In this document: piece after piece, positions 62,652 to 64,000 of the stretch
Position numbering within the stretch: the stretch's first letter is position 1
Layout of the letters: every line of letters starts with the position of its first letter
Source: Roseiarcus sp963835215
GTDB lineage: Bacteria > Pseudomonadota > Alphaproteobacteria > Rhizobiales > Beijerinckiaceae
Reading direction: 5' to 3'
Length of the DNA: 64,000 nt
NCBI GenBank assembly: GCA_963835215.1
Contig: CAWIES010000002.1
Span: forward strand, 806,001-870,000
Position numbers and translations under genes: made by a program
The notes under the pieces: model-generated
What the model saw: the letters and a program-made list of their open reading frames with translations, nothing else
Database searches by the model: none
Told to the model about the DNA's origin: nothing

Positions 62652-63539
62652 TCACGCAGCCTTCGACTTCGGCGTCACCTCGGCGGTGTAGTCGGCGATC
62701 AGCGCGGCGGTCAGCGCGCCGGGCGTGAATGTGTAGGCGCCAATCTCGCCGACCGGCGTCACTTCCGCCGCGGTGCCGGTGATGAAGCATTCGCTGAAGG
62801 TCGAGAGCTCCTCGGGCAGGATGCGTCGCTCCGCCACTTCGACCCCGCGCCGGCGGGCGAGTTCGATCACTGTCTGGCGGGTGATGCCGTCGAGGAAACA
62901 ATCGGCGATCGGGGTGTGGATCACACCGTCCTTGATGAAGAACACGTTGGCGCCGGTGCATTCGGCGACGCGGCCCTGCCAGTCGAGCATCAGCGCGTCG
63001 GCATAGCCGCGCCGCTCGGCGCGATGCTTGGAGATCGTGCAAATCATGTAGAGGCCGGCGGCCTTGGCGAGCGAGGGCGCGGTCTTGGGGTCGGGGCGAC
63101 GATATTCGGCGATGTCGAGCCGGATGCCCTTCATCCGTTGCGCCGGGTCGAAATAGCTCGGCCAGTTCCAGGCGGCGATGGCGAGATGGATCTTGTTGTG
63201 CTGAGCCGACACGCCCATCATCTCCGAGCCGCGCCAGGCGACGGGGCGCATATAGGCGTCGGTAAATCCGTTCTTCTCCAGCGTCAGCGCCTTGGCGGCG
63301 TCGATCTCGGCGACGGAGTAGGGAACCTCGAAGTCGAGGACGCGCGCGGAAGCGCGCAGGCGCTCGGAATGCTGGGTCGATTTGAAAATCACGCCGCCAT
63401 AGGCGCGCTCGCCCTCGAAGACCGCGCTGGCGTAGTGGAGCGCGTGGGTGAGCACGTGGGCGGTGGCGTCGCGCCAGGGAACCAGCTTGCCGTCGTACCA
63501 GATCCAACCGTCGCGGTCGTCGAATGTCGGGCCCGCCAT
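62652..63539 (-). CDS. ilvE: branched-chain amino acid aminotransferase
   Basis: 295 residues of the class IV PLP family. FEGERAYGGVIFKSTQHSER, YMRPVAWRGSEMMGV, the PLP lysine at about residue 159 in LAKAAGLYM, GRVAECTGANVFFIKDG and ECFITGTAAEVTPVGEIGAY fit IlvE, with a long AWNWPSYFD insert typical of alphaproteobacteria. It makes valine, leucine and isoleucine from the keto acids. It is divergent from a MarR regulator across 126 nt. Confidence 0.93.
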   Translation of the reverse strand: MAGPTFDDRDGWIWYDGKLVPWRDATAHVLTHALHYASAVFEGERAYGGVIFKSTQHSERLRASARVLDFEVPYSVAEIDAAKALTLEKNGFTDAYMRPVAWRGSEMMGVSAQHNKIHLAIAAWNWPSYFDPAQRMKGIRLDIAEYRRPDPKTAPSLAKAAGLYMICTISKHRAERRGYADALMLDWQGRVAECTGANVFFIKDGVIHTPIADCFLDGITRQTVIELARRRGVEVAERRILPEELSTFSECFITGTAAEVTPVGEIGAYTFTPGALTAALIADYTAEVTPKSKAA

Positions 63540-63646
63540 AGAGCTCTCCTTGGTTTCGCTCGGGCCGGTTTTGTTTTTGCCGTCGCCCGGATTAAATAGC
63601 TCAGCCGTCTTCGTGTCGGCAATTGCTAGCAGGAGCCGGGTAATAT

Positions 63647-63661
63647 GTCAACAATGCTGAC
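63647..63661. promoter_or_regulatory. possible MarR operator
   Basis: GTCA-ACAATGC-TGAC, an inverted repeat with 4-bp arms, lies 4 nt before the marR ATG. It follows TAATAT, a possible -10 element. MarR proteins usually repress through palindromes at this position. The arms are short, so confidence is low. Confidence 0.3.
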
Positions 63662-63665
63662 CTAA

Positions 63666-64000
63666 ATGACGGTATCCTCGGGCATCAGCCGCCGGGCCGC
63701 GACGCCCTCGTCCGCAGCGCGCGAAGACGCGCCGCTTTACGAACACATCGAACTGCTGTTCTTCGCCTATCGCGATTTTGTCGGCGACGCGGATCGGCTG
63801 CTGGAGGACTATGGTTTTGGCCGCGCTCATCATCGCGTGCTGCATTTCGTCAGCCGCCATCCCGGCTTGACCATCGCGGAACTGCTCGACATCCTCAAAA
63901 TCACCAAACAGAGCCTCAACCGCGTGCTCAAGGAACTGGTCGCCAAGAATTTCATCGACGCGCGCGCCGGCGCGGTCGACCGCCGACATCGCCAGCTGTT
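63666..64000 (+). CDS. MarR-family transcriptional regulator, N-terminal part
   Basis: 111 residues to the window edge. YEHIELLFFAYRDFVGDADR and LLEDYGFGRAHHRVLHFVSR are followed by the winged-helix motif LTIAELLDILKITKQSLNRV and the start of the wing (DRRHRQL). The pattern is that of the LdtR-like MarR subgroup found beside ilvE in Hyphomicrobiales. The rest of the gene lies outside the window. Its targets may include the divergent ilvE. Confidence 0.88.
   Translation, partial: MTVSSGISRRAATPSSAAREDAPLYEHIELLFFAYRDFVGDADRLLEDYGFGRAHHRVLHFVSRHPGLTIAELLDILKITKQSLNRVLKELVAKNFIDARAGAVDRRHRQL

Overview
The window is about 66% G+C, gene dense, and reads as the chromosome-origin neighbourhood of an alphaproteobacterium of the order Hyphomicrobiales (Rhizobiales). 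The evidence is the block rho - hemJ - [non-coding] - maf - aroE - coaE - dnaQ - secB, the block mnmE - mnmG - rsmG - parA - parB - holA with two parS palindromes, an Irr-type Fur regulator divergent from fabA-fabB-fabI, PhaR/PhaA/PhaB for polyhydroxybutyrate, and CtrA- and CcrM-type sites. I cannot name the genus from the sequence alone.

Layout. 0-9.4 kb: end of an aldehyde dehydrogenase with a DUF779 partner, PHB genes phaB-phaA and regulator phaR, an EAL protein, gloB, a methyltransferase, gpmA and ppk2. 9.4-16.2 kb: tRNA/rRNA modification and chromosome partition genes (mnmE, mnmG, rsmG, parA, parB, holA) with parS at 10.79 and 12.69 kb. 16.4-31.1 kb: leuB, an M20 amidohydrolase, an ABC-F ATPase, pgi, a repeat-rich stretch around a small GIY-YIG gene, the chain zinc-ribbon protein - hpt - pepP, then ftsE-ftsX, an acyltransferase and chaC. 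31.2-35.4 kb: rho, chorismate mutase, an aminotransferase and arogenate/prephenate dehydrogenase on the minus strand. 35.6-39.8 kb: hemJ, a 512-nt non-coding segment that I call the likely oriC, and maf-aroE-coaE-dnaQ, with secB facing them. 39.9-46.7 kb: an SGNH hydrolase, a lytic transglycosylase, a HigBA-like toxin-antitoxin pair, fabI-fabB-fabA and irr. 46.7-51.2 kb: a coiled-coil membrane protein, sufE, DUF5330, a sensor kinase, a peptidoglycan-binding-like protein and DUF1491. 51.3-60.1 kb: a Tad (Flp pilus) locus, pilin-cpaA-cpaB-cpaC-cpaD-cpaE-cpaF-tadB-tadC. 60.2-64 kb: a UvrD-type helicase, ilvE and the start of a MarR regulator.

How the parts fit. The putative origin carries a cluster of DnaA-box-like nonamers, a perfect CtrA palindrome (TTAA-N7-TTAA) and three GANTC (CcrM) sites in 25 bp. 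ParAB and parS lie about 24 kb away, as expected for origin segregation. A second perfect CtrA site precedes ftsEX, and near-consensus sites precede the pilin gene and cpaB. Replication, division and polar pili may therefore share one cell-cycle regulator here.

Quality note. At least fourteen genes are broken by small indels. Nearly all those I resolved base by base are explained by one extra base, and they crowd between 22.9 and 28.2 kb. I read these as sequence or assembly errors in otherwise intact genes rather than gene decay. Palindromic dispersed repeats of three types are scattered through the intergenic regions.
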